From Coprobacter fastidiosus (GTDB lineage: Bacteria; Bacteroidota; Bacteroidia; Bacteroidales; Coprobacteraceae), in the NCBI RefSeq assembly GCF_030296935.1, contig NZ_AP028032.1:2976001-3040000 (forward strand): DNA of 64,000 nucleotides, given 5' to 3'. A model generated the notes under the pieces. The model made no database searches. It worked only from the letters and a program-made list of their open reading frames with translations, and was not told where the DNA came from. Numbering within the stretch: the first letter of the stretch is position 1; every line of letters begins with the position of its first letter. Below, piece after piece: positions 48,301 through 57,003 of the stretch. The position numbers were made by a program, and so were the translations under genes.

Positions 48301-48675
48301 GGGTCCGTAAGATTCACGAATCCGATTCAAAGAGGAGTTTCCGTAAACACATCCGGAATAAGGGAATGCATCCCCGTAATAATTTCGATTTCCGTCAGGC
48401 AGCGGCAACGATTCACTGACAGGTCTGTCGAGAATATCATAACCGAAGGTGAAGTGCAGGTCTTTCCCTTGCGGAGAAGCGCCTACCTGCACGGTTTCCG
48501 TATGTTTTCCGAAAATATCGTAATACAACACCTTTTCCCTGAAACTGTTTCCGTCCTCGGTGGTCATGATCCGGTTTTTTATATAGTGTTTGTTTTTATT
48601 CTGCCCTTCTGCCGTACAGACAACCCCCGAGCAGCAGGCAAAAATAAAAATAAGAAAATAATTTCGATTTTTCAT
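45364..48675 (-). CDS. Full-length RHS-family toxin with JAB-like C-terminal domain
   Basis: 1103 residues. Signal peptide (cleavage near CTAEGQ), then a DUF6443-type N-terminal region (YYDIFGKHTETVQVGASPQG), about fifteen YD/RHS repeats (YDGLGREVIWG, YDYDHAGRLTRLY-like), the RHS core ending GARTLFAPINRFNQPDPL, and the DPDGK junction at 886-890. The last 218 residues are a different domain with HIHPNGSTPSRGD (1038-1050), close to the JAB/JAMM metal motif HxHPx6-7SxxD, as in JAB-like polymorphic toxins. Downstream lie its ATGA-linked lipoprotein and two displaced C-termini. Likely a surface-exposed or released antibacterial toxin. Confidence 0.85.
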   Translation of the reverse strand: MKNRNYFLIFIFACCSGVVCTAEGQNKNKHYIKNRIMTTEDGNSFREKVLYYDIFGKHTETVQVGASPQGKDLHFTFGYDILDRPVSESLPLPDGNRNYYGDAFPYSGCVYGNSSLNRIRESYGPGAAWRDNGKSIKTEYLVNADSGDLSCAEFRAEDNGEDVRLIRSGLYAAGELSVARTTDEDGKVVYTFTDFEGKLLLTRRMNGTEPHDTYIVYDDRGRKRIVLPPLAADELTATASWGCNSSEVIKKYGYVYRYDGRDRVIEKKLPGCDPVHFVYDRSDRLILKQNGNNRRDGVWQYYQYDGLGREVIWGVLPSSAAREDWEVIFRDTVCCERFIGLGQDENFGYTNTAAFNESRTPLIVSYYDSYAFEALSDSFLTYVDKPDFGKRIERPSGKLTGQIIALLNNPELKEHVTHYYDNRGRVIQTNACSVSGFHNYSFTKYDFIGQPISVRKEHYSIYPAKAILEPEATYDHTIVYDYEYDHAGRLTRLYQTFDKNERIKIAEYRYDEAGRLVGKVLHDGKFDCKYDYNIRGWLTEIDEPFMNEKIYYNEDLPEGVEPLYNGNIADVYYSAHDSAHFRLSYDGLNRLTASQQYTRDGVKTAAAEAFTYDKMGNITSIVRSTQNPQPDYINRVQLFYDGNRIIRGEGSPYYGDYNDMVYPNYSGRDIEYEYDPNGNLIKNSDNRISLTTYNLLNLPQTVAFSDKSLSVFYYMADGRKIRNATGAYSISTAVPIDSVIKNTDPYISYMSEWNDVYWYQRTQQKYINTPEGNIEVSTGRKMSFSYCYTSKDHLGSIWHYWNNLNNSRANIYYPSGIMREKRRSPYNYGLTGKEIVYDNGLDEYFFGARTLFAPINRFNQPDPLCEEYYHISPYAYCANNFINVLDPDGKDPIYAKNFWGKIKLIGDDGQKSTGSYLVRGSVAREVKAATKSGNFYTGNLSESKNVMHIPTGQIQQDVQRTATAALNSGTSPETRVEYGGHVLFGDTNARIWDAGTTMQTQILSDGSTEKKWSVKPFKIGGKNNQFGGLISQIQFFWHIHPNGSTPSRGDIWWVGELRKYGFTGNSFLIDINNNRVIFFNEKGSLMNIKYDDFKRMGKQEDIK
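46007..46743 (-). repeat. Direct repeat of RHS core, upstream copy
   Basis: Encodes the core of the full-length RHS protein and matches 44132-44868. Recombination between the copies would delete about 1,875 bases. Confidence 0.88.
46813..47041 (-). repeat. Second duplicated RHS segment
   Basis: About 229 bases matching 42098-42326 almost exactly (offset 4,715). It ends at the ATG codon of MNEKIYYN, which serves as start codon in the displaced copy. Confidence 0.85.
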
Positions 48676-48732
48676 GATTTTCCGAACATTTTAGATTTAT
48701 ATATATCAGTCAACGTTTGTCATATCTATCTG

Positions 48733-51700
48733 TCAGAATTTCGGAGTGTTATATTCATTGGTGGATAATGTCTTGGGTACTCCGTTTTCTAAAATATAGG
48801 AACGGACGACACGTCCGAATGTATCGTACTCGAAATAAGTCGTCATTCCGTCGGGTTCGGTGATCGAGGTTACTCCGACCAAAATGCGATGCGTATAAGT
48901 ATATACCTGCGCTTCGGGAAGTTTCTGCCTGAGAGAGTTGATCGTCTCCATTTCGGTATCGGGAGATGTCATATTTCCGAGCTGTTCTACCCAAGCCTTG
49001 TCTTTCCCTAATGCCGAAAGTAATGCATCATAAGTGACATTGACGATTTTTGCTATGGGATATTGGTTGCAATATGACCAAAGGTAGCAGGTATAGGTAC
49101 GTCCGTCGGTCGTTACGGAACTTACGTTCCCATAGCTGTCATAAGTATAGCAAAGGCGGTCTTCGTATGCTTGCAGTTTGTCATTCCATGTGCGGGCTTT
49201 CAACGGTTTTTGTCCGGAATAAGAACAGGCAGTCATGGTAGAGTCGTTATTGTATATACGCTTGTACCCATATAACGGAGAACTGGGAGCCTCGTTTGCG
49301 TAGTTGAACCGTTCTATAACCTCTTTCCCGTCACCTGTAGTCGTTTTCATGGCAAGAGGATTCAGGTGAGCGGTAGCCCGGAATTGGGTATTTAAATCCG
49401 GACTATCGTCGAAGTATTCTTCGGGAAACTCTGTATTCGGCCGGTATATATACTCTTGGGTAATCGTATTTGCAGCTTCTCCTGTATCGGAGTAACGTGT
49501 GATTTTTTCCCGTTTCAGGCGGGTTGTCGCTATTGTCTTTCCCCATCCGCACTCTTTGTACTGTTCTTGATACTTAGATTGGTATTCTTCCAAATTGCAT
49601 ACCCGGGTCTTATAGGGACGTGATATGGCAACATAATAATACTCTTTATCTTTCGGACCTTGGTATCCCGAATATTCATATTCGTGCCTTTCCGCTATTT
49701 TGTCATTTTCGAATATCTCCTTTTTTATGAGACGACCGCCATAGTAATACATGTCATCACCGTTATCCGGATCGAAAGGACGGCTGATGTCTTGTCTAAT
49801 TTGATATTTGGGGTCGAACGGGTCGTTGCGACCTCCGCCGAATATGTTCCAAGAAGGCGTATCGAAAGTATATTCTGTCCTTATTTCTGTCGAAGAGGTG
49901 GCGATTCGTTCTGTTACATACGGATACAATACCGAACTTCCGTTTCCGAACGTGATGTTCGATACGGGAGCGAAAGCCCATGTCCGCAACCGGCACTCTT
50001 CTTGAGTTCCGGTTGTAGGATTTATTTTCAACATGCGTTGTTCTACGCAATAATCCCGTTCCGAAAGGCCGATTTTAGGAATGCCCCAGCCGTCTCCGGA
50101 GTGTTCGATAGAGCGGGTAGAACGGGCATCAGGGAATTTATAAGATCTATAATAAAAGGAACGCGTTCTCGACGATCCTCCACTCATATTACTTTCGGTT
50201 ATTTTTTGTATGCGTAGTCCTCCGGTGTAGAAAATCGTATCGGATTTGTGTCCGTCCATATACCGTTCTATGCTTTTCCCGTGTCGGTTTATCTCATAAT
50301 CGAAGGTAGTGGATACGCCTTCGGGAGAGAGAATTTGGGTGAGGATTCCCGCTTTCATGTAGTATTCCCTGCATTCTCGGGCATTACTGCCGAATGTAAA
50401 ATAATGCTCTCCTGTACGGTCTTTATAGGTGTATCTTCTTCCGTAAGGAGCGTAAATCTCCAGGTCATACCCTTGTGTTTTTTGCCTCCCGTTATAATAT
50501 CCCCAGTGGTCCATGGCATAACTGGCTTCGTCCGGGACATTTTCTGGCTTGAAGTAGGTGAACCGGTAATATTTTTTCTTCGTTTCTCCGGCATCTGTAA
50601 TAGCGATAGAATCGAGTTTTGTTTTATATGGGCTCGAATTGTACGGGGATACGTAGAACTTTATGCGTTTGATCACCTGTCCGGTTTTACTTTTCACGAT
50701 CATCTCTCCAAGATTGCCTTGACTATCCATATCGAAAGAGACAGAGCCGTGATCGAAGTTTATCGTTTTGATTTTTCGTTCTTTTATATAATCTGCGTAA
50801 TACGGACTTTGAACCCTATAAGGCTGATCTCCTGTATAGCTTGCGCCTATGCTCACCGTACCGTCACTGTTGATCGTTCCGTATGATGTTTGGCTTCCTC
50901 GTTTTATGATGAGCCGATAGCCGTATTTGTCATCTTCCATGACAACGTAGTTGGATGGGTATTCGCCGGATAATATGGGTTTGGCCATAAATCCCGAGTA
51001 ACTGAATGTTATGGCAGCTTTGGTAGAGCCGGAAGACATTCTTTTACATAGCCACCGTGTGCTATAATCTCCGGTCTTTTCGGTGAGGTTGTTATATTCT
51101 CCTCCGAATGAGTATGATATTCCGTCTTGGTCGGACATCAAAAATCCGTTCTCTTCGAAGTCGAAAATTCCACTGTTGATTCGTACCGGTTCATAAGGGC
51201 AGATAAGAAATTTCGGGTATATAGAACGGTTGGAAGTCCGACTGTCATAAATCACCGGGATATAAAATGATCCGCGCTGTTTCGCTAACTTGAAGAAAAA
51301 ACGGTCGGGCTCGCTGTCGATCTCTTTGTTCTCTATCCGTTTGAAAAATTTGACTTTCTCGTTTTCTTTCATTTTATCGAAAGAGTTTTTTTCCGTAAGG
51401 TATTTACCTGTACGGAAACCTCCGTTAGGAGCGTCGTCGGGTATTCCGTTTATTTCCCGCATTATCGACGGTTCGGCATTTAATGTCCATCCGCTTCCTA
51501 CCCATCCGCTCAATTCCCGCACCTTGAGTCCGCTCGAGTGATAAGATAAGGTTATGGGAAGTTCTATGTCGCCTGCTTTTATGGTATATAGCGGGATGGT
51601 TATATCGACCAGTCCGGTACAGTAATCGACCGGATAGCTGACATATTTTCGTACGGCCTCTGCTTCGGGCGAAACCGGAACTATTTGCGGCTGTTTGATA

Positions 51701-51795
51701 ATTATCGGGTTGTCTGCATTTCCTTTATCAGGGAAAAATATGCATAAAGCGACCGTTAACAAGTGTAATGTGCGGGTGATGTGTATTCTTTTCAT
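48733..51795 (-). CDS. RHS-repeat-containing exported protein
   Basis: 1020 residues. Signal peptide (about 27 residues, ending near GNA), then a conserved N-terminal region (YVSYPVDYCTGLVDITIPL, LPITLSYHSSGLKVRELSGW) typical of large Bacteroidetes RHS-associated proteins. The C-terminus has YD-type repeats (GVTSITEPDGMTTYFEYD) but ends at STNEYNTPKF with no toxin domain. It lies 13 bases after the upstream protein's stop and 57 bases before the full-length RHS gene, so the three form one operon. It may provide a shell or export partner for the toxin; that role is inferred. Confidence 0.75.
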   Translation of the reverse strand: MKRIHITRTLHLLTVALCIFFPDKGNADNPIIIKQPQIVPVSPEAEAVRKYVSYPVDYCTGLVDITIPLYTIKAGDIELPITLSYHSSGLKVRELSGWVGSGWTLNAEPSIMREINGIPDDAPNGGFRTGKYLTEKNSFDKMKENEKVKFFKRIENKEIDSEPDRFFFKLAKQRGSFYIPVIYDSRTSNRSIYPKFLICPYEPVRINSGIFDFEENGFLMSDQDGISYSFGGEYNNLTEKTGDYSTRWLCKRMSSGSTKAAITFSYSGFMAKPILSGEYPSNYVVMEDDKYGYRLIIKRGSQTSYGTINSDGTVSIGASYTGDQPYRVQSPYYADYIKERKIKTINFDHGSVSFDMDSQGNLGEMIVKSKTGQVIKRIKFYVSPYNSSPYKTKLDSIAITDAGETKKKYYRFTYFKPENVPDEASYAMDHWGYYNGRQKTQGYDLEIYAPYGRRYTYKDRTGEHYFTFGSNARECREYYMKAGILTQILSPEGVSTTFDYEINRHGKSIERYMDGHKSDTIFYTGGLRIQKITESNMSGGSSRTRSFYYRSYKFPDARSTRSIEHSGDGWGIPKIGLSERDYCVEQRMLKINPTTGTQEECRLRTWAFAPVSNITFGNGSSVLYPYVTERIATSSTEIRTEYTFDTPSWNIFGGGRNDPFDPKYQIRQDISRPFDPDNGDDMYYYGGRLIKKEIFENDKIAERHEYEYSGYQGPKDKEYYYVAISRPYKTRVCNLEEYQSKYQEQYKECGWGKTIATTRLKREKITRYSDTGEAANTITQEYIYRPNTEFPEEYFDDSPDLNTQFRATAHLNPLAMKTTTGDGKEVIERFNYANEAPSSPLYGYKRIYNNDSTMTACSYSGQKPLKARTWNDKLQAYEDRLCYTYDSYGNVSSVTTDGRTYTCYLWSYCNQYPIAKIVNVTYDALLSALGKDKAWVEQLGNMTSPDTEMETINSLRQKLPEAQVYTYTHRILVGVTSITEPDGMTTYFEYDTFGRVVRSYILENGVPKTLSTNEYNTPKF

Positions 51796-51808
51796 GGGAT
51801 AAGTAGTT

Positions 51809-52963
51809 TTATTCAGACCATATTTTTTCTCCTGCCGGTTGTCCGTCGATGATAAATCGTATTACATAGCGTTCGAAGATAGAACCGTTTATCTTTATTT
51901 CCTTGCGGTAATAACCTGCCTGCTGTGTCTCTTTGGGATACATTTTCAATAACTGTCCTTGGGCATTGCACAGAGCTATTTCCACATCTGCGCTTTCAGT
52001 CAAAGTATATTCCAGAATCAGATCTCCTCCGGCTTTATTGCCGGATAGTTTATATTCGTTTATTTTCGATTTGGGTATGACACTTTCGTTTTCAGAACTG
52101 TCTTTTGCGGCAAGTTTCTCTGCTTCTATTTTTTCACGGCGCAACAGGTTTTCCATATCTTCGGGCAATGTGTAATACTGTTCATCGGGGGGATAGTAGA
52201 ATGCCGTGCGGAAATGGGGTTCTTCTTTTCCGTTCCGTATCAATTTGTTTTCTATTGTTTCAAAAACAGGATAACGGTATCCTGCGGCATACCAACGGTA
52301 AGTGTCGGTGAGTATGACGAGCGTATCGTTGGCTATCCGGTAATCTATGCTGTCGGGGCGGGAACGTAGCTTTGCCGTGACCGAATCTTCAGACATATAG
52401 CTGCATTCGGGAATCTTTATTTCGGAAACAGATTTGCGCAGGGTGTGTACCCTCAGTATGTTTTCTAATGTATCTTCGCCTATTATCAACATGCCTTCGG
52501 CATCGGCTTCTACAATGCTCTTTCCCGATACGGTGAGGTCGAGATTATGTTGATATTCACCGACATTGTAAAAATAACTTTCGAAACGGTCTCCGAAACG
52601 GAACGGATATTTCACCGATAATTCCGGTAAATATGATTTTTGTATCATCGTGCGGTTTTCCATTCCCGTAATTAACAGGGAGTCTCCTTGCATTTGGTAT
52701 CTGTAAAAAGTTAAATGCTCATGTCCCGTCAGTAAACTGTCGTTACCGCTGTATTTTAGTTCATATCGCTCTTTTTCTGTCGTGAGATGATCGAAATACC
52801 AGATTTTTTTATCTCCTTTTTCTCCGGGATCGAAATAGGAAATCCGCTCTTTTATGATTTTGTCTCCCGGTCTGGGAGCATTCTCCGATTTGTACAAAGT
52901 ATTTTGTGCTTTTAGAGAAAGGCATCCTAAAATACTTGCTAACAGAATGACCGAATCTTTCAT
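51809..52963 (-). CDS. Exported protein with T9SS-like C-terminal domain, RHS operon leader gene
   Basis: 384 residues. Signal peptide MKDSVILLASILGCLSLKAQ. The central domain is unrecognised. The last 80 residues (LEYTLTESADVEIALCNAQG and on) look like the beta-sandwich used as a type IX secretion sorting signal, though it ends EKIWSE rather than in a basic tail. It is the first gene of the three-gene RHS operon. A role in displaying or exporting the RHS proteins is possible but unproven. The gap 52964-53190 holds nothing recognisable. Confidence 0.6.
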   Translation of the reverse strand: MKDSVILLASILGCLSLKAQNTLYKSENAPRPGDKIIKERISYFDPGEKGDKKIWYFDHLTTEKERYELKYSGNDSLLTGHEHLTFYRYQMQGDSLLITGMENRTMIQKSYLPELSVKYPFRFGDRFESYFYNVGEYQHNLDLTVSGKSIVEADAEGMLIIGEDTLENILRVHTLRKSVSEIKIPECSYMSEDSVTAKLRSRPDSIDYRIANDTLVILTDTYRWYAAGYRYPVFETIENKLIRNGKEEPHFRTAFYYPPDEQYYTLPEDMENLLRREKIEAEKLAAKDSSENESVIPKSKINEYKLSGNKAGGDLILEYTLTESADVEIALCNAQGQLLKMYPKETQQAGYYRKEIKINGSIFERYVIRFIIDGQPAGEKIWSE

Positions 52964-53190
52964 ATATTCAGATTTGATAAAGGTTGCGTTTTATGGTAAT
53001 GGTTCTCGAAAATCTCTATTAAAAAAGTGTTTATACGATTTTATAGGCTTGTATAATCTCTGTGCGTCTATTTGGTTATTATAATTTGTATGAAATTTTA
53101 TTATGATATAAATTATTTTATCTAATATATTATGGCTAATTTTTTATTTCTGCACCTAAATTAACTAAATATTTTTATATATCAAAATTT

Positions 53191-55113
53191 TTATTGTAAA
53201 AATGTGTTTGAGTGTATTTTTTTGATTGTATAGAGGGGTAAAATAGTTAATGATAAATTTTTTATAAAGTTCAGAGCTTGTTTATTCAATCCTTTTGCAC
53301 TTTGTACAAGACGGACAAATTCGGCACGGTATCCTTCCGGATCGAAAGAAAGACCTTTATTGGCAGTCTCGATGACTTTGTCATAAGTAGCTTCGCCTTT
53401 GAAATCCGAGTCTTTGAGTAGTTGAGCGAACATGGCGACTGCCGAAGCGAACCGGAAATCCGGTGATACGTTATCTTTACCCATATCCGTTACGCTCTTT
53501 TCTATTTTTTTACTTTTTTCTTCTTCCGGAGTTTTGTACCGGAGTTTCACGGTCAGTAGTTCCGAAGAGTTGCTTGTTTGCGTGTTTATATTCGTTTCGG
53601 TCTGGTATTTCAACGGATCGATACTTCCCGGAATATTACCTGATATTCCGGTGGGGATGATTTCATAAAGGGCTGTGACCGTGTGTCCTGCACCCATTTC
53701 TCCGGCATCCTTAGTATCATCGTTAAAGTCCTCGTCATTCAATATCCGAGTCTCATATCCGACGAGACGGTATGACTGTACCTTTGCCGGATTAAATTCT
53801 ACTTGCAGTTTTACATCTTTGGCGACAGCATACATCGTACTGCCGAATTCGTTTACCAAGACTTTGTTCGCCTCTTGAATATTGTCGATATAAGCGTGAT
53901 TGCCATTCCCTTTTTGAGCCAGTATCTGCATCTTGTTGTCTTTATAATTTCCCATTCCATAACCTAAAACAGTCAGGAAGATTCCGCCTTTTCGTTTCGA
54001 TTCGATCAGGTTCTCCAATTCTGTTTCGCTGGATGCGCCGACGTTAAAATCTCCGTCGGTGCAGAGTATGATCCGGTTGTTTCCTTGTGCGATAAAGTTT
54101 TTCTGAGCAATGCGATAAGCTTCTTTTATGCCTGCACCTCCGGCGGTTGATCCTCCCGCAGTGAGAGTTTCGAGAGCATCTTTGATTTTTTGTTTTTCAT
54201 TTCCCGGAGTAGAAGGTAGGGCGACCCGCGCATCTCCGCAATAGGTGACGATGGCTACCCGGTCTTTTTCACGCAGGTTGTTCACCAGCAGCCGCAGAGA
54301 GGATTTTACGAGTTCGAGACGTGTCGGTCCGAACATAGAACCCGATACATCGATCAGAAATACGAAATTCGATGCCGGGAGGTTTTGGCTTTCGATTTCC
54401 CGGGCTTTTAATCCGATTTGTACCAGACGATGAGTTTTATTCCACGGGCAGATACCGACTTCCGTTGTGATTCGTACCGGATCATTTCCGGTTGGTTTCG
54501 GGTAATTATAATTGAAGTAATTGATCATCTCTTCGATGCGTACGGCATCTTTCGGAGGCATTTCACCTTGGTTGATAAATCTTCTTATATTGCTGTACGA
54601 AGCAGCATCCACATCGATAGAGAATGTCGATAGGGGATCTTTGACGGGAGATTTGAATCGGTTTTCGGCATTATGGCTGTACTCTTCCCGGTTTGCATAT
54701 CGATCGTAGATAAGCGCCGGCATACCGAGATTTCTGACAGCCATTTGTTTACTACTGATTGCCCGGTTACTTACTTCATCCGACGTTATGACACATTCTT
54801 CCATCAACAAATTGTTGTCAGGATATAGTTTGACATCGATTATTTTTCGGTTGGCTTTTACTTTCTGGGTTTTATATCCGATATAAGAAAAACGGATGAT
54901 GTCACCTTGTATCGCTTCGATCGAATATTTTCCGTGTTCGTTTGTTACTGTTCCTTTCCGGCTTTTTTCTATCGAAACATTTGCTCCGATAAGAGGTCGG
55001 TTGTTTTCGTCGGTTACTGTTCCCGTTACGGTTAAGGATTGAGCGGATAGTCCGGAAATCCAGATAACGCACAAGATTGTGCTAAATATCGATTTAATTT
55101 TAAGGGTTTTCAT
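53191..55113 (-). CDS. von Willebrand factor A protein with carboxypeptidase-D-like domain
   Basis: 640 residues from the ATG at 55113. Signal peptide (ending near LSAQ), then a CarboxypepD_reg-like domain (VTGTVTDENNRPLIGANVS). A YfbK-type N-terminal region (DPLSTFSIDVDAASYSNIRRF) follows, then a vWA domain with MIDAS motif DVSGS (255-259) and the downstream LCTDGDFNVG. The C-terminal DUF3520-like domain ends near residue 615. It is divergent from the ECF sigma gene with an 86-base gap, suggesting a linked regulatory unit. Its function is not known; the MIDAS site suggests metal-dependent protein binding. Confidence 0.85.
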   Translation of the reverse strand: MKTLKIKSIFSTILCVIWISGLSAQSLTVTGTVTDENNRPLIGANVSIEKSRKGTVTNEHGKYSIEAIQGDIIRFSYIGYKTQKVKANRKIIDVKLYPDNNLLMEECVITSDEVSNRAISSKQMAVRNLGMPALIYDRYANREEYSHNAENRFKSPVKDPLSTFSIDVDAASYSNIRRFINQGEMPPKDAVRIEEMINYFNYNYPKPTGNDPVRITTEVGICPWNKTHRLVQIGLKAREIESQNLPASNFVFLIDVSGSMFGPTRLELVKSSLRLLVNNLREKDRVAIVTYCGDARVALPSTPGNEKQKIKDALETLTAGGSTAGGAGIKEAYRIAQKNFIAQGNNRIILCTDGDFNVGASSETELENLIESKRKGGIFLTVLGYGMGNYKDNKMQILAQKGNGNHAYIDNIQEANKVLVNEFGSTMYAVAKDVKLQVEFNPAKVQSYRLVGYETRILNDEDFNDDTKDAGEMGAGHTVTALYEIIPTGISGNIPGSIDPLKYQTETNINTQTSNSSELLTVKLRYKTPEEEKSKKIEKSVTDMGKDNVSPDFRFASAVAMFAQLLKDSDFKGEATYDKVIETANKGLSFDPEGYRAEFVRLVQSAKGLNKQALNFIKNLSLTILPLYTIKKIHSNTFLQ

Positions 55114-55144
55114 AATGTACAATTTTAAAAGTTAGATAATACGT

Positions 55145-55152
55145 TATTTTTG
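55145..55152 (+). promoter_or_regulatory. Candidate -7 box for the sigma factor gene
   Basis: TATTTTTG matches TAnnTTTG, 48 bases before the ATG at 55200, within the divergent spacer. No good -33. Confidence 0.35.
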
Positions 55153-55199
55153 TTGTTTGCTATATAGATGTTTCGGCTTGCCATAATTCCATAAACGGG

Positions 55200-55835
55200 A
55201 TGAAAAAAAATTTTTCTTTTGTCGTTTTGAACTGTAACCCTTATCTTTACCGAAAAATCAAATCGACGTTTTTTAAACCGCACATATCGTCTTTGCCCGA
55301 TGAAGAGTTGCTTGCTCGGTATAATAGAACGGGTGATACGAAATATTTCGGCGAACTGTATAACCGTTATATTCCGTTATTGTACGGAGTCTGTTTGAAA
55401 TATCTGGGAAATGCCGAGAAAGCAGAAGATGCCGTAATGCAGCTTTTTGAGGAGTTGACCGAAAAAATAGGACGGTATGAGATTACCCTATTTCGTACAT
55501 GGTTATATAGCGTGGTAAAAAATCATTGTTTTCAACTCTTGCGGAAAGAGGAACGGGAAATTCCGGTAAATCTTGATGCCGATTTTGTGGAATCGGCGGA
55601 TATCGTGCATCTATTAAGTGACGATGAGGAGGATTCTCGTTTGCCGGCGTTGCAGAAATGTATGAGGCAGTTACCTCCGCAGCAGCGAGAATGCATCGAA
55701 TTGTTCTTTATGCAAGAACAGTCGTATGCCGATATTGCAAGTCGGACAGGTTATTCTTTGAACCATGTAAAGAGTTATATCCAGAATGGGAAAAGAAACT
55801 TGAAAATTTGTATCTTAAAACAGGGTGACGAATGA
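55200..55835 (+). CDS. ECF-type RNA polymerase sigma factor
   Basis: 211 residues, with an N-terminal extension of about 30. Sigma-2 (LLARYNRTGDTKYFGELYNRY, EDAVMQLFEEL) and sigma-4 (LPPQQRECIELFFMQEQSYADIA, GYSLNHVKSYIQNGKRNL) regions are both clear. It is ATGA-overlapped (55832-55835) by the next gene, a membrane protein likely acting as its anti-sigma or signal partner. The divergent vWA gene is a plausible target. Confidence 0.9.
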   Translation: MKKNFSFVVLNCNPYLYRKIKSTFFKPHISSLPDEELLARYNRTGDTKYFGELYNRYIPLLYGVCLKYLGNAEKAEDAVMQLFEELTEKIGRYEITLFRTWLYSVVKNHCFQLLRKEEREIPVNLDADFVESADIVHLLSDDEEDSRLPALQKCMRQLPPQQRECIELFFMQEQSYADIASRTGYSLNHVKSYIQNGKRNLKICILKQGDE

Positions 55836-56965
55836 ATTTGAAGCAATACATACGAGGCCGGAGAAGGGGCAAGGCTGCCCGGGATTTGGAGAAGGAAGCG
55901 TTGAACGACCCTTTTCTGAATGATGCGATCGACGGGTATGATGCCGTACCGGGCGACCATTCTCGTCATTTGGAGAATTTGCATCGTAAAGTTTCCCGTT
56001 CGTCATTAGAGAGGGCCGATTTTCGTCGTTTAGCAGGTCTGGTTGCCGGGCTTTTGATTCTGTTTGCGGTCAATTTCTTTTTTTACCGAAAAGAAAAAGT
56101 CGAAATGACGGCAATGGATACTACTGCCGGACAAGCGGAGGCTGTTTGGGCGGATACGGGAAAAAGTGTCGAGACTAAAATCGTTCCGCCCCTGATCGCT
56201 GAGGCAAAAGAGAGAGAGACCGAACAAATGGTTCGTAGTGATGATGAAATAAAAAAGGCACATAATGCACCTGTTATCCGACAGAAAAATAAAGAGGGTG
56301 TGGTTGAAGAGTCTTTGGCGATGAGTACAGATGTCGTTTCGGAAGATGAGGTGAGACTTGCCGATGCACCGAAAGACGAGGTAAAAGTCATGGCTATGAG
56401 TAAACGTGCTGTTGCTGCAGCACGACCGCTTGTTACTGCTGCTCATGAAGCGACCGGGATTGTTACCGATGAGTCGGGTAACCCTTTGGCAGGAGTTGCC
56501 GTACAGATAAAAAACTCAAAAACAGGGGTTGTTACCGGATCGGATGGCAGATTTTCGATACCGGTCTCAGGAAAAGATTCTTTACAATTTTCATTCGTAG
56601 GATTTGAAACTGCTTCAATCTGCGCCGATCCGAATTCTCCTATGTCGGTTGTCCTATCGGAAAATCCGATGGCTTTAAGCGAATCGGTGATAGTAAAATC
56701 CAGCGGTTTAGAGCCGATCGTGGGGTGGAAAGAGTTCCGTAAATATCTGAAACGGGAGATGCGGCTTCCGGCAGATACTTGCCGAAATATTTCGGGTAAA
56801 GTATCTTTGGCTTTCGAAATAGACAAACAAGGTCGTCCGGTAAATATCGAAGTTGGAAAATCTCTATGTCCTTCATTAGATCGAGAAGCGGTCCGATTAT
56901 TGAAAAGCGGTCCTATATGGCAGGGTAGCGCTAAGGTCGGACAAGTCGATATCTGGTTTAAATGA
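55832..56965 (+). CDS. Membrane protein with CarboxypepD-like and TonB-like domains; possible anti-sigma partner
   Basis: 377 residues. The cytoplasmic N-terminus (about 1-65) contains DPFLNDAIDGYDAVPGDH, seen in Bacteroidetes anti-sigma-like or TonB-type proteins. It is followed by one membrane helix (about 69-86, LAGLVAGLLILFAVNFFFY) and a charged periplasmic linker. Then come a CarboxypepD_reg-like domain (ATGIVTDESGNPLAGVAVQI, about 208-280) and a TonB C-terminal-like region (GKVSLAFEIDKQGRPVNIEV). It overlaps the sigma gene by four bases. It could couple an outer-membrane signal to the sigma factor; that is inference. Confidence 0.75.
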   Translation: MNLKQYIRGRRRGKAARDLEKEALNDPFLNDAIDGYDAVPGDHSRHLENLHRKVSRSSLERADFRRLAGLVAGLLILFAVNFFFYRKEKVEMTAMDTTAGQAEAVWADTGKSVETKIVPPLIAEAKERETEQMVRSDDEIKKAHNAPVIRQKNKEGVVEESLAMSTDVVSEDEVRLADAPKDEVKVMAMSKRAVAAARPLVTAAHEATGIVTDESGNPLAGVAVQIKNSKTGVVTGSDGRFSIPVSGKDSLQFSFVGFETASICADPNSPMSVVLSENPMALSESVIVKSSGLEPIVGWKEFRKYLKREMRLPADTCRNISGKVSLAFEIDKQGRPVNIEVGKSLCPSLDREAVRLLKSGPIWQGSAKVGQVDIWFK

Positions 56966-57003
56966 TGATCGGGGAAATTAATTCCGGTCTTGGATTAAAA
57001 AAA

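Noticed and set aside
49660-50886. Long plus-strand frames opposite the 1020-residue RHS protein
   Set aside because: The minus-strand protein has a signal peptide and family motifs; the opposite frames have none.
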